This document shows positions 23,821 to 37,055 of a stretch of DNA of 64,000 nt, piece by piece. The stretch's first letter is position 1. Each line of letters starts with the position of its first letter. Below the pieces are notes generated by a model. The model was not told the origin of the DNA, did not search any database, and was given only the letters and a program-made list of their open reading frames with translations. Position numbers and translations under genes: made by a program. Source of the DNA: Saururus chinensis (taxonomy: Eukaryota; Streptophyta; Magnoliopsida; Piperales; Saururaceae); assembly GCA_035235625.1 (NCBI GenBank), contig CP141146.1, forward strand, positions 28,700,501 through 28,764,500. The letters run 5' to 3'.

Positions 23821-25224
23821 TGAGATACAAATGAAGTATATCTATTTTATACGTCTTTTTATCTTATTGGTAGTATATTATTAAGTTAATTTAGGGTTCA
23901 TTTATGCTAAGATGAATAATAATTTAGTTTAATTATTAATTAATTTTAGTGCTATTAGTAGTTTAGGCGTGTATTTGAATCATGTCGGGATTTTATTTAT
24001 GTAATATATAAAATATGAAATGCAAATTTTTATGTTTTGTAAGTAAGACATGCTTCTCAAGGACCTTGGATGATATGCAGAACAATTCACAACACACTTG
24101 ACACACTGCAAAGTAGTTTTGAAATTTTTTTAGAGTCACAAAATCATTGGAAATGGATATGGGAGCAAACTAAAGAGCTTCATGAGCAAGGAAGAAAACC
24201 GAACATGAATATGGACTGTCCAATGAACAGACGTCACTTCCTAAATTGAAACTAGACATGAAATTGGATAGATTTGTTTAGATTTCATAAACAGTGTACC
24301 TAATCGATCACATAGTTATAGCAATCGATTGGCTTAAAGGCATTTTCTTATTTTAAGCTAGTTTTTTGTCTTTTACAATTAGAACTTCTCCTATGATTTT
24401 TATGCCTATATAAAGTCATATGAAGCTCCAAATTAATGAATTCTAATAAATTTTTTGAAGAGAAAAAGGAGAGAATACGATGGAGGAACAATCAAAGCTT
24501 TCAATGGAAATTTAATAGCCTTCTTCTATCATGCAAAGGTAGTTTTTTCATTTAGTAAGTAGTTGATGAAACTATAGATAAGTTTTAGTTTTTTTTTCAT
24601 TTTAATTTAGATCTAGTTTTGAATAATGAAAATTTTATGACAAGGATTTCATTTTTCATGTTTATTCAATTTTATGTTGATTTATTGTCTTGTAGATGAT
24701 AAATTATATGATTTTGAGATTAACACCGACCCTAATTTCTATGATTTAGATGAGATGGTCATGTCATATTTCTAACATTTATATAATCAATGAATTGGAT
24801 GAGTTATATTAAGATTAGAAGAGTCATACCTATCGTTTAGTTTAGTGTAGGTGGTTCGTGTTATTGTCGAAAATAGTTCATGCCATGAAGTTAATTTATG
24901 ATTCTTTCTAAAGTAATTCTAGCTTTTAGCCAAGAATACTTATTCATATTTGCACTATATTTAGATTAACGGTTAAGGAATTTTTATGATTCTATAATGG
25001 ATTCAATTTCATGAGTAATTGTCATCATATTGCTATCTTTTGTTTAATTTAATTGATTATTTCCTTTGGTTAATTGTAGTTTAAGTTCTTTTAGTTTTCC
25101 ATCAATGAAATCCCTCTTAGATTTAGTAATCAATTCATCATTCCCTGAGGTTTAAAAACACTAAAATACTTATCGTAGTACAATCACCTTGTACAATTAT
25201 AAAGGGTTTAATTTTAAACGATCA
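23821..25224 (+). repeat. 5' LTR of element C
   Basis: A 1404-bp LTR from TGAGATACAAATGAAG to AAACGATCA, homologous along its length to LTRs A, B and E. It includes a GCCTATATAAAG promoter-like segment near 24407. The U3 palindromes of the family are largely lost here. Confidence 0.85.
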
Positions 25225-25230
25225 AGTTTT

Positions 25231-25248
25231 TGGTGCTGTTGCTGGGTA
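25231..25248 (+). other. Decayed primer binding site of element C
   Basis: Reads TGGTGCTGTTGCTGGGTA against TGGCGCCGTTGCCGGGGA in the younger copy at 57850. Three of the four differences are C to T at CpG or CNG sites, the pattern left by deamination of methylated cytosine. Confidence 0.75.
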
Positions 25249-25554
25249 TGGTGTTAGATTGTTACTACATTTAGTTTGGATAGATCTAGTTAGTTTAGTT
25301 TTAGTTTTCTTTACTTTCTAGGATAAATCTTAGTTACTTACTCTATTTGGTTTTGATCTTGTAGGTTGAAATGAAGACCGTGCTCTCTATTCTTGTGACT
25401 GAAATGTGGCATTGGCAAACATAGTTCTTCCCTTTGGACTGCAAGATCTTCTCCTCTCATTAATTTTAGCTTCTTTTTCCTTAGTTTTTTCACTTCAAAT
25501 TGTGTTGTGTGCTTGTGATGTGTGTGTGGTGGTTGCTCCTTGCTCACCTATTAG

Positions 25555-26053
25555 CATCACTTGACCCTGAGCCAGAGCGTACACCTAGGATAGTTAAGTT
25601 GCCCTCAACCTTCCTCTCTATCCTCTTTCCCACCATTTCTCCCACCACTCTTACCATCACCATGGATGAATATAATCAATTAGTAGATGCACCTCTTAGA
25701 AACCTAAGGGAGTATTACACTCCCAATGAGTGCACATATCCTTCGTGCATTAGGTTGTAGGCTCAAAACTATGAAATTAAGCCCAATGTTATTTTGATGC
25801 CCCCAACTTTTTATGGGATTAAACAAGGAAACCAATATAAGCACCTAGATAACTTCTTGGAATTGTGCACGATCATCAAGCTCTCTAACTTGACCAATGA
25901 AGCTGTCAAGCTTCGACTTCTCATTCACATAAAAAGATAAAGCTAAAGAATGACTTCACTCATTAGAACAGGACACAATATCAACATGGGTACAGATGCA
26001 ACAATAGTATATCAATAAGTATTCCCCATAGGCAAGGCAAACTAAATGATAAA
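25555..26053 (+). pseudogene. gag fragment of element C, first part
   Basis: Translated frames give DPEPERTPRIVKLPST, DAPLRNLREYYTPNE and EAVKLRLL, matching the gag of the younger element at 58190-58560. A stop replaces part of the region near 25759, and the frame shifts again near 25930. It is cut at 26053 by a solo LTR and continues at 30711. Confidence 0.8.
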
Positions 26054-29000
26054 TGTAACACCCGAGATTTTTCATCCCTTTTTCATATAACTCACATAAA
26101 ATTTTTTTTATACGATGAATCAGAGTCAAAATGACGAAATCAAAACTTGTATAAATAGTTAATAATTTAAAACATAATACGGTTAAATATCCTACTGCCA
26201 AATCAAATATTCTCAGGCATTACTCGAAAACAAACGTACGACTAAATTACCATGATCATGGATTTTTAAATACAAATAACTCCCAGGCATCCCCGAGTAC
26301 AAGTCCCATAAACAGTCTACTATCTGATCCAAATTAAAAGTCCAGAAGATATAAACACTTAAATTTCATCTCAACCAATACATCAGATTGTGGCACCAAA
26401 TATACTCTCATTGAGTCAAATATACCTGAGTCGAGGGGGAAACAATCCACTGCAGAAATGAGCATCCATCTCTAGGAGCTCACCAACACATACATGCAAA
26501 AACCTCCCGAACCATGGGGCTAAAAATAGTAGGGTGAGCATTTTCATACTCAATAGGAAAATACCCAGTAGGGGAAAATCCCAAAAATGGTGAACTCAAT
26601 AAGTTCATAAATACATGCGTTCATGCAACCCAAACATGAAGTAGTCAACATAATATAATCAAGTACATCTGCAAATAATAATGCATAGCACACCAATGAA
26701 AGCAAACTTACACAAACACCCTTAATCAGGGTCTTATAACTTTCTTGTACCATCGTACACATACTCAAATCCTTACATATACTTGTACGACCTTATTCGT
26801 ACAATCTTACACTTATAGTCCTTATCAGAATCATATACTTACAAATGTGCTCAGAATCGTACACTTACGGTCTTACTAAGAAACTTACACTTACATTCTT
26901 ACTCAGAATCATCATCTTACAATCATACTCATACTCACACAACCTACACGTACTTGTACAACCTTAATCATACAATCATACGCTTACACATAAATGTATT
27001 CTTACGTCTTCCTAAGGAGCTTACACTTACACCTACTCTGGATCTTACATGTACAACTTACTCAGAATCTGAAGCATACAACATACTCTCACTATCGTAC
27101 ACATACTACCGACAACTAAAGCTCATTACAATTAACAAGCTCCAATGTCGGAAAGGAAGGGAATGCCACAAGGGCGTCATCTTAACCTTCGGGGAGCAAC
27201 TAGACGTCATGGACTTTTTCAAAGGCAAGGCACACCTATGCTCATGGGGCACAGGATCAAACAGGTAAGAGCAGGTCCATGATACTGCTTACCTGAGCAC
27301 GCAAATGCCCACTCTTTGGGGCCATACATTGCCAACAAGGGCCATACAGTGCCAACTAGGGCAGAAAACATACAGTGCCACTCTTGGGCAGGAATCTTAC
27401 AGTGCCACTCTTGGGCAGAATCATACAGAGCCCACGAAGGGCAAAAACTTACAGTGCTCTCAATAGAGCATCAAACGTCTGGGCCGAAAAATAGCACCAA
27501 GACTAAATCAAAAACATACATACAGTTGCTCTCAATAGAGCATCAGACGTCCGGTGCTCTATATAGCACACAGACAACATCCCGCAGGATAACCACCATG
27601 GCAAGACTCAAGAAGTCCTCAACCGACTCATTATCGGCTAGCTCAAATACGGAACTTAATCCGTCGAACCCTCAGGTCTCAAACTCACAACACTATTATT
27701 AGCTTTCTTATAATTCAAGTTTGAATTAAGTAAATTATATGGTACAATTATGCCACACAAACTCACCGTCCTCGACTGATCAAACCGAAGCTGAGCCCGA
27801 TCGAAACCCTAGTTCGTCGGGGCAGCAGACTTCACTTACCCATCCAAATCACAACATGGCTCACCGCACACAGATCCTTACGTAATCATACATCCTCTGA
27901 CATCCACCTTATGATCAGACATCTTACTTACATCGTCAAATTGAGCTCCTCAAAGCAGATCCTCGTTACCCCCTTACTTACACCTTACTGATTATGCTTA
28001 CTTTTTACTTTATAATTTGTACATTATGCTTGTACAATTATGCACACTCTTACCGTCTAACAAACCCCACATCAGGCTTCAAGCCTAAGTTCTCTTACTT
28101 ACAGAAACCAACCCCTGACTTTTCTTTACACCAAACCAATCCAATCCGCTCCATTCTTCATCTGTCATACTTACGTTTGTCATCTTCCATCACACGCTTA
28201 CCCGTCCACATCCGACTCCCTACCAAAAACCTTACCACTTTTTACCCTCCATCGCCCATACATCTCCCTCACACAGTCCACGCACATAACTAACTCACGA
28301 TTGCTAGTCATCACTAGCATGTCCATAAAACACATACGTAGCATACTTACAGATTTGCTAGCTATCGCTAGTGCAGACATATTCCACATCCATAGAACGT
28401 ACATACAATTCATACATTTCAATCATAATTACAGCTCATATGCATGTCATATGTATCTAAACATACCATATATTCATGCTTATATGCACATCATGCAATC
28501 CTAGCATGCTACTACTCATTCAAGCATGCTATCATGAAATTACGAGTTCAAAGCTCCCCTACCTCGTAATCATGACCTTTGATGGAAAGCACACGACGGT
28601 GGCAGCGTCGGTGGCGGAGTCGGCGGTCAAAACCATTGCCTAGCTGAGAGAGCTGCTGTCCCGAAGGTTTAGGAAACACCGAAACTACACACGGCCAAAA
28701 AGGGTATCAAAGTCAATGCAATAAAATTTGCGATCCACGGTGGCACACTGGGGTGGCCAGGACAAAGATCATGCCAACGAATGGCAGGTGAGACCAGAAT
28801 TCAATGGTGTACTAAATGAAGGTTGGCTGACAGCTGAGAAATACTCGGCCGGCTGCAAGACATCGAAATCGGCCGTGGACAACACCCAATGGCATCGATT
28901 TCGCATTACAAGGGTCCACATATGGGCGGAGGGCGTGGGGCGACACTTGAGAACGAAGGAGAGGTGATGGAGGACTCCGATGTCAACTCCAGATGATGGC

Positions 29001-30710
29001 AGAGCCATCTGACAGTTAGGTGGCTCCAAAGCGGCACCAATACCCTAACCCGCACGCGTGGCTACTTGAACACGCGGCTAAAGGGAGGGGAGAGAGGGCT
29101 AGACGGTGTCGGCCCAAAACTCGAAAGGGCAGTAGGGCCATACCAAGGGTGGTGACTGACAAAGATGGCCTTTGCCATTGTCGTGTTGAGGTAGGCCGAC
29201 TAGAGGCCATACGGTGTATGGTGGAGGTAGGATGGTAAGAGGGCAAAACATGACGCTCTCTATAGCGCGGCCAGAAACATAATCAGCATAGGGGATGTGT
29301 GACTCACGTTGAAAAAAGAAGGGCGGTGCCGCACTAGGGTGGCCAGCCATCTCCAGGCTGAGAACCTCCACACTAAGGTGGTCCAAAGGGTATTCGGCAT
29401 CCAACGACGCTCGATGGCACAAAACGGGTGAAAAACCCTGGGCACAAAGGAGTAGGGGTTACTGGTGGCTCTGGCCGACTCCATCGTGGCCCTAGCGGCC
29501 AGGAGGAGCTAAAACCTGCCAGAGGTGACGGCCAAAGTCAACGGCAACACGCCGGACAAATTGAACAGTGAGGAGCAAATGCTCAATTTTCTGTGGACGA
29601 GCACATCAACCGGTGGGCAACAAATCTCGTTCCAGCAGAACGGAAGGGACAAAGGCTAAACCAGGCTAGGTGGAGACATCCACCATCATTTCTCGGCCAG
29701 AGAGAAGCCGAACAAAGGTCTGGCGAGTCAAGTCCGGCGTCCGACGTCCAACTAACGGTGGAAGTCAATGAACTCATACATGGCAAAAACAAGGAGATGA
29801 GGGAGAGGCGGACCAGAATAGTGCTAGGGTCGGCGAACCTAAGCTGGGATGGTGGCTCAGCCGTCGCTAGGCCGGGGCGGAGTAGGATGGAAGTCCATCA
29901 GCCAAGGCTCGCCAGCGGTGGCCTCTGTTTCACAAAACAGAGCACTCGCGGATAGGGCAGAGGGGAGAAAATGGGAGGAGAGGATGGGGTTGCGGGGAGG
30001 CCGACTGGGGCTAGGAGGAGTGGTTCATCACCTTCGTCGGACCAAGGCGAGGCTGGAAGAAGGTCCGGTCGGCGTAGCTTGCCGGCGGCGGCTACTATTT
30101 AACAAAAAAAATAGTGCGCCGGCGAAAATAGGGTAGAGGGAAATCTGAGGACGGGGCGACGGAATGGAGGCCCACTGGGTTGGGAGAGAAGGTCTCTTGC
30201 CGTCGCCAGGCCGGGAAGGAGCTTCCAGCGTCCGGCCGGCCCTTGCCGGCACATGGTGGCGGCTCAATTCAAAATACACAGTGAGAGGACAAACCAGGGA
30301 GGAGCTCACGGGGGTGGCGAATTGGGCTGGGGTGGTGTCGAGGAGGCAGCCTGGCCGTCGCCAGGCCGAGGTTGGCCGGTGGCCCGCCGGCGGCGCTCCT
30401 CCAGCTCAGCTAGAACGAAGGGGAGGGGGTGTCGTCCAGACGCTTCTGGATCGGGCTCGGCTGAGCCCGAGCCTTTTTTTTATATATTTTTTTCCACTTA
30501 TCCCTTTTGCACATCTGATTTCTGTTTCCTTCTCTCTTTTTCGCACCGGAAGCGCGCGTCGAGGCCTGTGGCCTACAACTAAACCCCATATCTGACTACG
30601 GGTACAAATACCGAAGCTACATATACCAAAGCATCATATTTTTCTGCCGAAAATAATCAGAAAATAGCAGAAAAATTGTAAGAATTCGTAGGAAAATCTG
30701 GGGCATTACA
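26054..30710. mobile_element. Large solo LTR, family Y, copy 1 (4.66 kb)
   Basis: Starts TGTAACACCCGAG, ends GGGGCATTACA, and is flanked by a perfect 5-bp duplication ATAAA (26049-26053 and 30711-30715). It is homologous to 48147-54255 over its whole length. No end sequence recurs inside it and no gag or pol is seen, so I read it as a single very long LTR left by recombination. Long frames in 28700-30600 are in GC-rich non-coding sequence, differ between the two copies and match no known family. Confidence 0.8.
26740..27110. repeat. Low-complexity CTTAC/CATAC-rich tract in family-Y LTR 1
   Basis: Irregular repeats of ACTTACACTCATACTC-like and CTTACTCAGAATCAT-like words. The same type of tract is at about 48840-49150 in copy 2, so it belongs to the LTR family. 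Confidence 0.7.
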
Positions 30711-31395
30711 ATAAAGGCCATAACCACATTTACAAAACTTTCCACCAACTCTTCCATGAGAGTTGGGATAGACTTAAGGACCTTCTTCGAAAATGTCCCC
30801 CATCATGCTATTCATTTCTAAGAGGGTTTTAGCAAACAAAACCACCACCTTGTATATGTGAATTGTGGAGGTAGATTTTTATTTTCAAAAAATAAAAATG
30901 AGGTGTAGAAACTCTTTGAGAACTTGAGTAAGAATTCCATCCAACATATTGCCTTGAATGGAAATGAGAATGGACCATCCACCTTGGACAGCGCCCCCTC
31001 TAGGAGTGGCTTGTACGAAGTCAATAACCAAATAGACCTCACATCCAAAGTTAATACTTTGAGTAGGAAGCTGAACCTCTATATGAATTCAACCCATCAA
31101 CCCATTCCCCTCACTCAATACTCATGCATGACATGCACCATACACTGCTTAAGTGCCCTTCCACCTCTCAGTTCCCAGATCTTGTCCAAGATCATGTAAA
31201 CAACACTCAATCCCACCCTAGGGCTAAGTACAATCCATTTTCAAACACAAATAACCTTGCGTGGAGGAATCACTCTAAATTTTCTTTGTGGAACCATAAC
31301 CAAGGGGTAAGTGGCAACCAGTCCCTTAGGCTAGCCTTTAAAGTGCCACCACCCTCATACCATTAACTCCAAGTACCACTAGCCACCCCAAGTGC
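30711..31395 (+). pseudogene. gag fragment of element C, second part
   Basis: Resumes the gag frame after the solo LTR: AAAGGCCATAACCACATTTA matches 58699 of the younger copy. Frames give LDSAPSRSGLYEVNNQIDL and SKVNTLSRKLNLYMNSTHQP. The zinc-knuckle region near 31123-31160 is disrupted. Homology stops near 31395, shortly after CCACCCTCATACC. Confidence 0.8.
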
Positions 31396-32383
31396 AACCC
31401 CTGTTGACATATGGTTTTTATATAGAAAGGTCTAAATTCAAAGGCCAAGATTTCAGAGCTTTTACTAGATCCAAATGGTACCAAAAATCAAAATGGACAA
31501 AGTCCAAAGAAGAGGAAAAAAAGAGAAAGAAGCAAAATCTAATCCTACACACGTAGAAATGGACTAAGACTTCTAACAAAAATAAATAAATTATGTGAGG
31601 ACATCTTGAGGCCCCTTTGCATTCAAAGTTAGCTACAAAATTTAAACTGGCTAAGATAGGCTTCGTGAGCCTCATGTCGCCACATCAAAATGATTACCAA
31701 GTAAAAAAAAATAAAATTGCAAAAGGCTATATCAGACCCCATAAATCTCACATCAAAACAGTTATATAACTAAAATATGTAAAAGGCTAACTGAGACTTG
31801 TGGGTTCCATGTTAAGTCTTATTCTTTTAAAAATGTTTACCCATCAAACTAAAATAGCTAAAAAACAAAAAAAGTTAAATTTTAAAGAATTCAAAGTTAA
31901 AAGAAAAGTACAAAGCGATTAAGTGAAAAACACCCATGGGCCTCACATAAATTGGGAAGACTAAATTAGAGTCCCGAGTCTCATGATCACTTACACTAAA
32001 CAAAAAAATTGAATGAAATGATAATATTAAAAAAAAATTGAAGATAGAAAAGAAAAATGTATAAAAAGAGTGATGGAGTGGGGGTGGACCACGTCAAAGG
32101 TACAATCTTTGGACTTCTCCCATTACTTTCAAAACTACCTTCACCATACTCCCTACTTCCCACTAACTCACTCTCCACAAATTAATTCGATTCCCACCAA
32201 CTATCCCACTAACTCACTCTCCACTTTCCACAAACTACCCTCCAACTCACCACTCACTAGTTTACATAACCGCACAACCCTAATGTTATAAATAATCATT
32301 TGTTTTCATATGGAAGGGCTTTTAGCCTTCAAGTCTAAGGAACCTTCAAAAAGAAATTTTGAAGTCTATCACCCACCAAAAGA
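31396..32383. other. Unclassified stretch between element C and the CACTA element
   Basis: AT-rich DNA without a supported gene. It begins TGTTGACATATGG and holds TTATAAATAATC near 32287. The same unit appears to continue at 55925 after the CACTA insertion. An LTR is possible, but I could not find a partner end or duplication. Confidence 0.3.
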
Positions 32384-32720
32384 CACTACAAAATTAGAAC
32401 CCTTTAGTGGCGGTATTTTAGTGAGGGTCAAGAAAAATTCCTGCTGAAAAGGTTATACAAAGGGGGTTTTTGATCCGGCCCTCGCTAAAGTCACTTAAAC
32501 GATTCATTAGTTTCATTAGCGGGGGTAGTAAATTCAAAACTACCACAGGAGATGATGAGCGTTCGATGTAGAGAAGAGAAGCCGCCGCCAAAGATCCCAA
32601 ATTTGTCATTGGCGGGAAGGATTGAGCAGAGATTTTTGATGAGGCTGTGAACTGCGGGATTTGGTGTTGGTTTAATGGGAAGGTCGCCGCTAAAGATTGT
32701 GGAAGAGGCATGGGTCATGG
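32384..32720. repeat. Left subterminal repeats of the CACTA element
   Basis: Contains TTTAGTGGCGG, CCCTCGCTAAAG, ATTAGCGGGGG and GGTCGCCGCTAAAG in mixed orientation. These are the left counterparts of the array at 55494-55921, the kind of site bound by the element-encoded DNA-binding protein in En/Spm. Confidence 0.75.
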
Positions 32721-34840
32721 GGGTAAATCCAAACAAATCCCGGTAATCCCTCCCGCCATAGTTTCTCTCCTCCATTAGGACTAAATTTCCCCTTTCTCTC
32801 TTTGATTAGGACTCTCTCCCTGCTCAAGCGTGAAATTATGGAGCAGTGAAGGCCGGCAACAATATTTTTTCGTTGACGAGGTAAATAAGAGGAAACAATG
32901 CTTTTTTTTTTGGCCTGTTTACTTCTCCTTCTGCTTCGAATGCCTAGAGGGTTATATATCTTTGATTTTTTTTTTGCAATGCATTACTCTTCTATGGTTC
33001 TCTGTGATTTTTCTTTTAAAAAACTGACACTTTCATATATATTTTCTCTAATAATTAATTATACTAAGTATGTTGTTATACCAAGTATACTCGTTTACGG
33101 CTTCAAGCAGCAATTTTGCGGGTTCAAGCAGTAATTTTGCTTGTCTTAGCATGCCTCTCATGTCACCTGTCCTTCACATATCATCAGTAGTTAGTCATTC
33201 CGTACTAGCAACTCTTCTTTGTTGGGCCTTGTATAGATCTTAATCCTCTAAATTTATGAACATTTTGTTCTATTTTTTCTTTCTTCTTTTAATTAAGAAG
33301 AAGGCTCACTGTTGAGTCTTAATATGCCTTGATAATCATCATCGCAGCCATAACATGGATTCCATGTGGTTATCATACTTGGTTGTGAAAATGTTAAACA
33401 AGTTATCGTTGTCTTACCTAATGACCCCCCATTCCATATTACACTAATTTGATGAGATTCGGTATCAATTATATTTCCAGAGTAAAACCTTTTGATTATG
33501 ACCCAATTTCCCTATATCAGGGGTTAAAGGTAGCATATTTGTTTGCAATTATTTGTTAATTGCATGAATACCTGGTAATTATGCTAGAATTTATGCTCTT
33601 TCACAAACTATTAAAACACAGTATGTGATTACGTGCTTGTAAATCATTATCTGTGAATAGCTTGACAATATCTTATTTTAAATTATTCATATGTGTACTC
33701 TTTTGGATGTGTACATTTGTAATATCTAGATTTTCTATGGTTTCTAAGCTTGACCATGTAGAAAATAGTATGTTAGATCCTTTGATCTTATCATTTAAAT
33801 AGGACCTTAAGAAGTAAGTTTAATAGGAGATTCTAAGTGAAAGAGAATAAATAGGTAAATAGACCTTGGTGAGTAGATAAGTTTTTGCAAATAGGAAAGT
33901 TTGTAGAAGGCAGTTGAGGGATGGAAGCTGAGGGGTCATTTGGATGCCTTTAAACGAGGAAAAATGCCTTTCTTAGGGATAAGTTATCCTTTCCTTCTCT
34001 TAAGTCAACTTTCCTCTGAAAAAAAAGTGAAACTTTGTTTCCTTTTGAGCGGAAAGTACCCTTCCAAACGTGTTTTGTAAAGTGACTTTCCGCAAGTGGG
34101 AAGGTGCATCGAAACAGTCACTAAATTTAGACAAACAAGATAGGACCTGAAGTAGTAAGTCAAATAGGTGGTTTAAAAGGAATTACTTGGTTGCTTTTGA
34201 GTACTATATCTGGAGGTTTCAAAGAAATAATCGTCTGAAATATGAATTAGGATCAGAGGATGAAGTCATTGTATATACTTTCTAGCAAGAGATGCCATCA
34301 ATGTACAGCCTCATTAAAGGAAAGGAGTAGCAACAATCATTGTTTTTGTTTTATTTTCCCTTGGTTCTAACAATCAGTGTCTCCATTGCTTAAGCAGTTC
34401 TCTATTCAGTAAATTATTGTTTTGTTTTGTTTTTTAAGTTAAGAAATTGATCATCTTGTGGATCACTTTATACATATTTTAAACTAATGTGAAATTTCCT
34501 ACCTCATTTTGATAGAAGATAGATTGACTTGAATTTACTTTTGTGCGGGTAAGTGTAAAAGAAAGTTGCATAAATTTATTTCTTCTAGGCTACCATGCTA
34601 TTTAGTCATCATTATGGACAAAATAGTGAATTACTAGTATTCTCATTTCATTGGTAGATTTCCCTGTAGTAGTTGGCCATTTGCTTTTACACTTTTTAAT
34701 AATTTTTAGCATTTCCCTGTTTCTGTGTTCGATGTTAAGCTAGTTATCCAATTTATGGTGTTGCACTTATTGGAAAATGGGAATGTAGTGTTTTGAAATA
34801 TGAAATGATTGCTTTTGTTAAGATCTTTGTATATTGTTGT
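32721..34840. other. Non-coding left interior of the CACTA element
   Basis: AT-rich sequence with no supported exon, possibly leader and intron of the TNP2 gene. One MITE candidate lies in it (next entry). Confidence 0.5.
33933..34122. mobile_element. Possible small MITE, about 190 bp
   Basis: The left edge GGGGTCATTTGGATGC and the right edge GCATCGAAACAGTCAC are near inverted copies, of the GTNTGGATGC type seen at many plant MITE ends. I could not fix the duplication, so class and edges are uncertain. Confidence 0.4.
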
Positions 34841-36929
34841 TGTCAAATTTTAATTGTTTACTCACAAGCGCACGAATCTATAGTAGTTAAACAGCTATAT
34901 TGAGTGTTAATCCCACAGAGACTTCAAATTGAAAAACTAAATTTAATCTATTACTAGTAAACTTTAATCTAGTTAACAACTTTTAACAAAAGTCAATAAT
35001 CTAACTAAGAAGAATTAAAGCAAATAATAAACAAAAGTAAACTTAAATTACTAAAGCTAACTAAATCACAAAAGAAAGAAAAATTCAAATGAAATATAAA
35101 AGCTGAAATTTAATTAAACTAAGAAAGCAATCAAAATTGTAGAACAAACTAAATGAAAAATTAACTAAGGTTTAAGAATCCCTCTTATTAACTTGCAAAT
35201 TATCATGTCTATGATCATCAATTTACTTCCCAAATATAACTCGTAATAAATTAGAATTCAATTCTATTTATCATGGAAAATTTCATCTTTTAAGCCTTAA
35301 ATAAAAATATTAAAAATATGTTCTTCCTCCGTTCAAAAGAATAAAATCAAGTCATAAGTTGTATCCATGTAAATAAATCACAACTCATACTCAATTCTAC
35401 TAATAATCAATCTTAAACCAAGCATTTAATTAATAAAAACTAATTCAAATCATGAGAAAAGCATGACTAGACTCATATCCAAATTAATCCACTAATTAAA
35501 TTAAGATAAGAACAATTAACATAAAACCCTTTTTTAAATTAACCAAATCACATTGATTAGACATCTCTACAAAATTAATAAGAGGTTCATCTTAACCTTA
35601 GTTAAGAAAACTAGCCACTAATTAACATAATCTCTACTAAAAATTTAAATAAACTTACAAGTATTGAAGGAAAAATAAAACTAAAATAACTTGGATTGCT
35701 CCCTCCACTTTAGCCTTAAGCAACTTAAATTCTGAAATTTTTCTTCACAGCCCAATAGCCTAGCATGGAGCCCTTTGATTTCTGTATTTTTCTATGTCTT
35801 TCTGTGATTTTCTGTTTGTGATTTTTCTATCTATTAGATCAACTTATATAGATTTTAATTAGTAGTTCTAAGTTGAATAGGAATTGGAATTCATTGCCTT
35901 CACATTGGTTTCTTTTTGTTTTTAACACAAGGTGTCGGTTTGCAGCTTCTATATTAGTCATTTGCGTTTTGGCCATCTTCCCATTTCTGCACACTTCCAA
36001 ATTGAGAAACTTCCCAATTCAACTCCATCACTTCAGCAAGCTTTTGTACGATTTCCATCTCTAGCGATTCCTCCACAACCACAATCGAAGCTCTGCAATT
36101 CAGCAACATCCATTAATGGTGGACAAATTTTTTTTTTATTTTTCGTTTCTTCTTCCACTTGTTAACTCAAATCTAAGCTTTATAACAATTACAAACAGAT
36201 TTTATCATAATATCAATATACACCATGAATTTAGACCATATTTGAGACACCTATTCACAAATCCCTCTATGAAATTCTTTGGTTTGACTTCAACAATGGA
36301 AGCCATGAAAATCACATCATTCCAATCAACATAAGCTACTATCCTTTGATTTTAAACTTCAAACATGATCTTCATTGATTTAATTGAAATGGGTTTTCAA
36401 ATGCCAAATTTATTTGCTCAAATTCACACTCAATTCCACCCAAAACCAAATCTTAGTAATCTGGATGTTTCTGTCCAATTAAGTGACTAAACATGTTCGG
36501 AAAGGTGAAGTTGTTCACTAGACAATCCATTTTCCTATTCAGTTTTCTTCTTTGTACATTAAGCTCTTATGTTCATATCTATATATATTTCCAGCATATC
36601 CACAACTCTAGAAAGTTGTCCAAATCACTTTTAAGCATGTCTAGAGTATTGTAAAATTTTCTAAACAACGTCGACATGCTTGAGAAGCGTGCATTACCTT
36701 AAATCACATAAACAACCATAATTCAAACGTGTAAGACATATGCAGAACACTGATTTTATTCAAATATACTCCTAAACAATTAACATCACCTAAATTAACT
36801 AATAATTAAATCACACTAATAATATCTATCTTAACATAAATAAATTCTAATTAACCCTTAATTAGCCTAATCATACACTTGAAAATAAGGTAAATAGGCA
36901 TATAAAATGTATAAAAATAATGCATATCA
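34841..36929 (-). mobile_element. Athila-like solo LTR D, reverse orientation
   Basis: On the minus strand it runs from TGATATGCATTA to AATTTGACA, 2089 bp. Segments such as GTGATTTGGACAACTTTC (complement near 36620) align with LTRs A-C and E, though it is more diverged and longer. Flanks GTTGT (34836-34840) and ATTGT (36930-36934) agree at four of five bases. No internal element sequence is attached. Confidence 0.75.
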
Positions 36930-37018
36930 ATTGTGATTTTGTTTTTTTTTCTTATTGTTTGAGATAAGAGCATTTTTTTTTCCAATTTATTCCCACATTT
37001 TTGTTCAGTTTGTACTTA

Positions 37019-37055
37019 CTCCCTCAGTCCTATATTTATAGTTCCATTTAGGTTG
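37019..37055. mobile_element. One-ended Stowaway-like fragment
   Basis: TA followed by CTCCCTCAGTCCTATATTTA is a typical Stowaway end. I found no inverted partner within 1 kb, so it is a truncated copy. Confidence 0.5.

Larger units (their letters stand above)
23821..31395 (+). mobile_element. Decayed, truncated Athila-like Ty3/gypsy element C
   Basis: It consists of a 5' LTR, a decayed primer binding site, a leader and a gag region, and ends at about 31395, which corresponds to about 59370 in the fuller copy. No pol or 3' LTR follows. It is interrupted by a solo LTR at 26054-30710. Gag frames are broken by stops and shifts. It is clearly older than the copy at 56671. Confidence 0.8.

Noticed and set aside
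28728-30595. Cluster of 70-145-codon frames in GC-rich DNA
   Set aside because: They overlap on both strands, have no familiar motif and are not kept in the homologous copy at 48147-54255.
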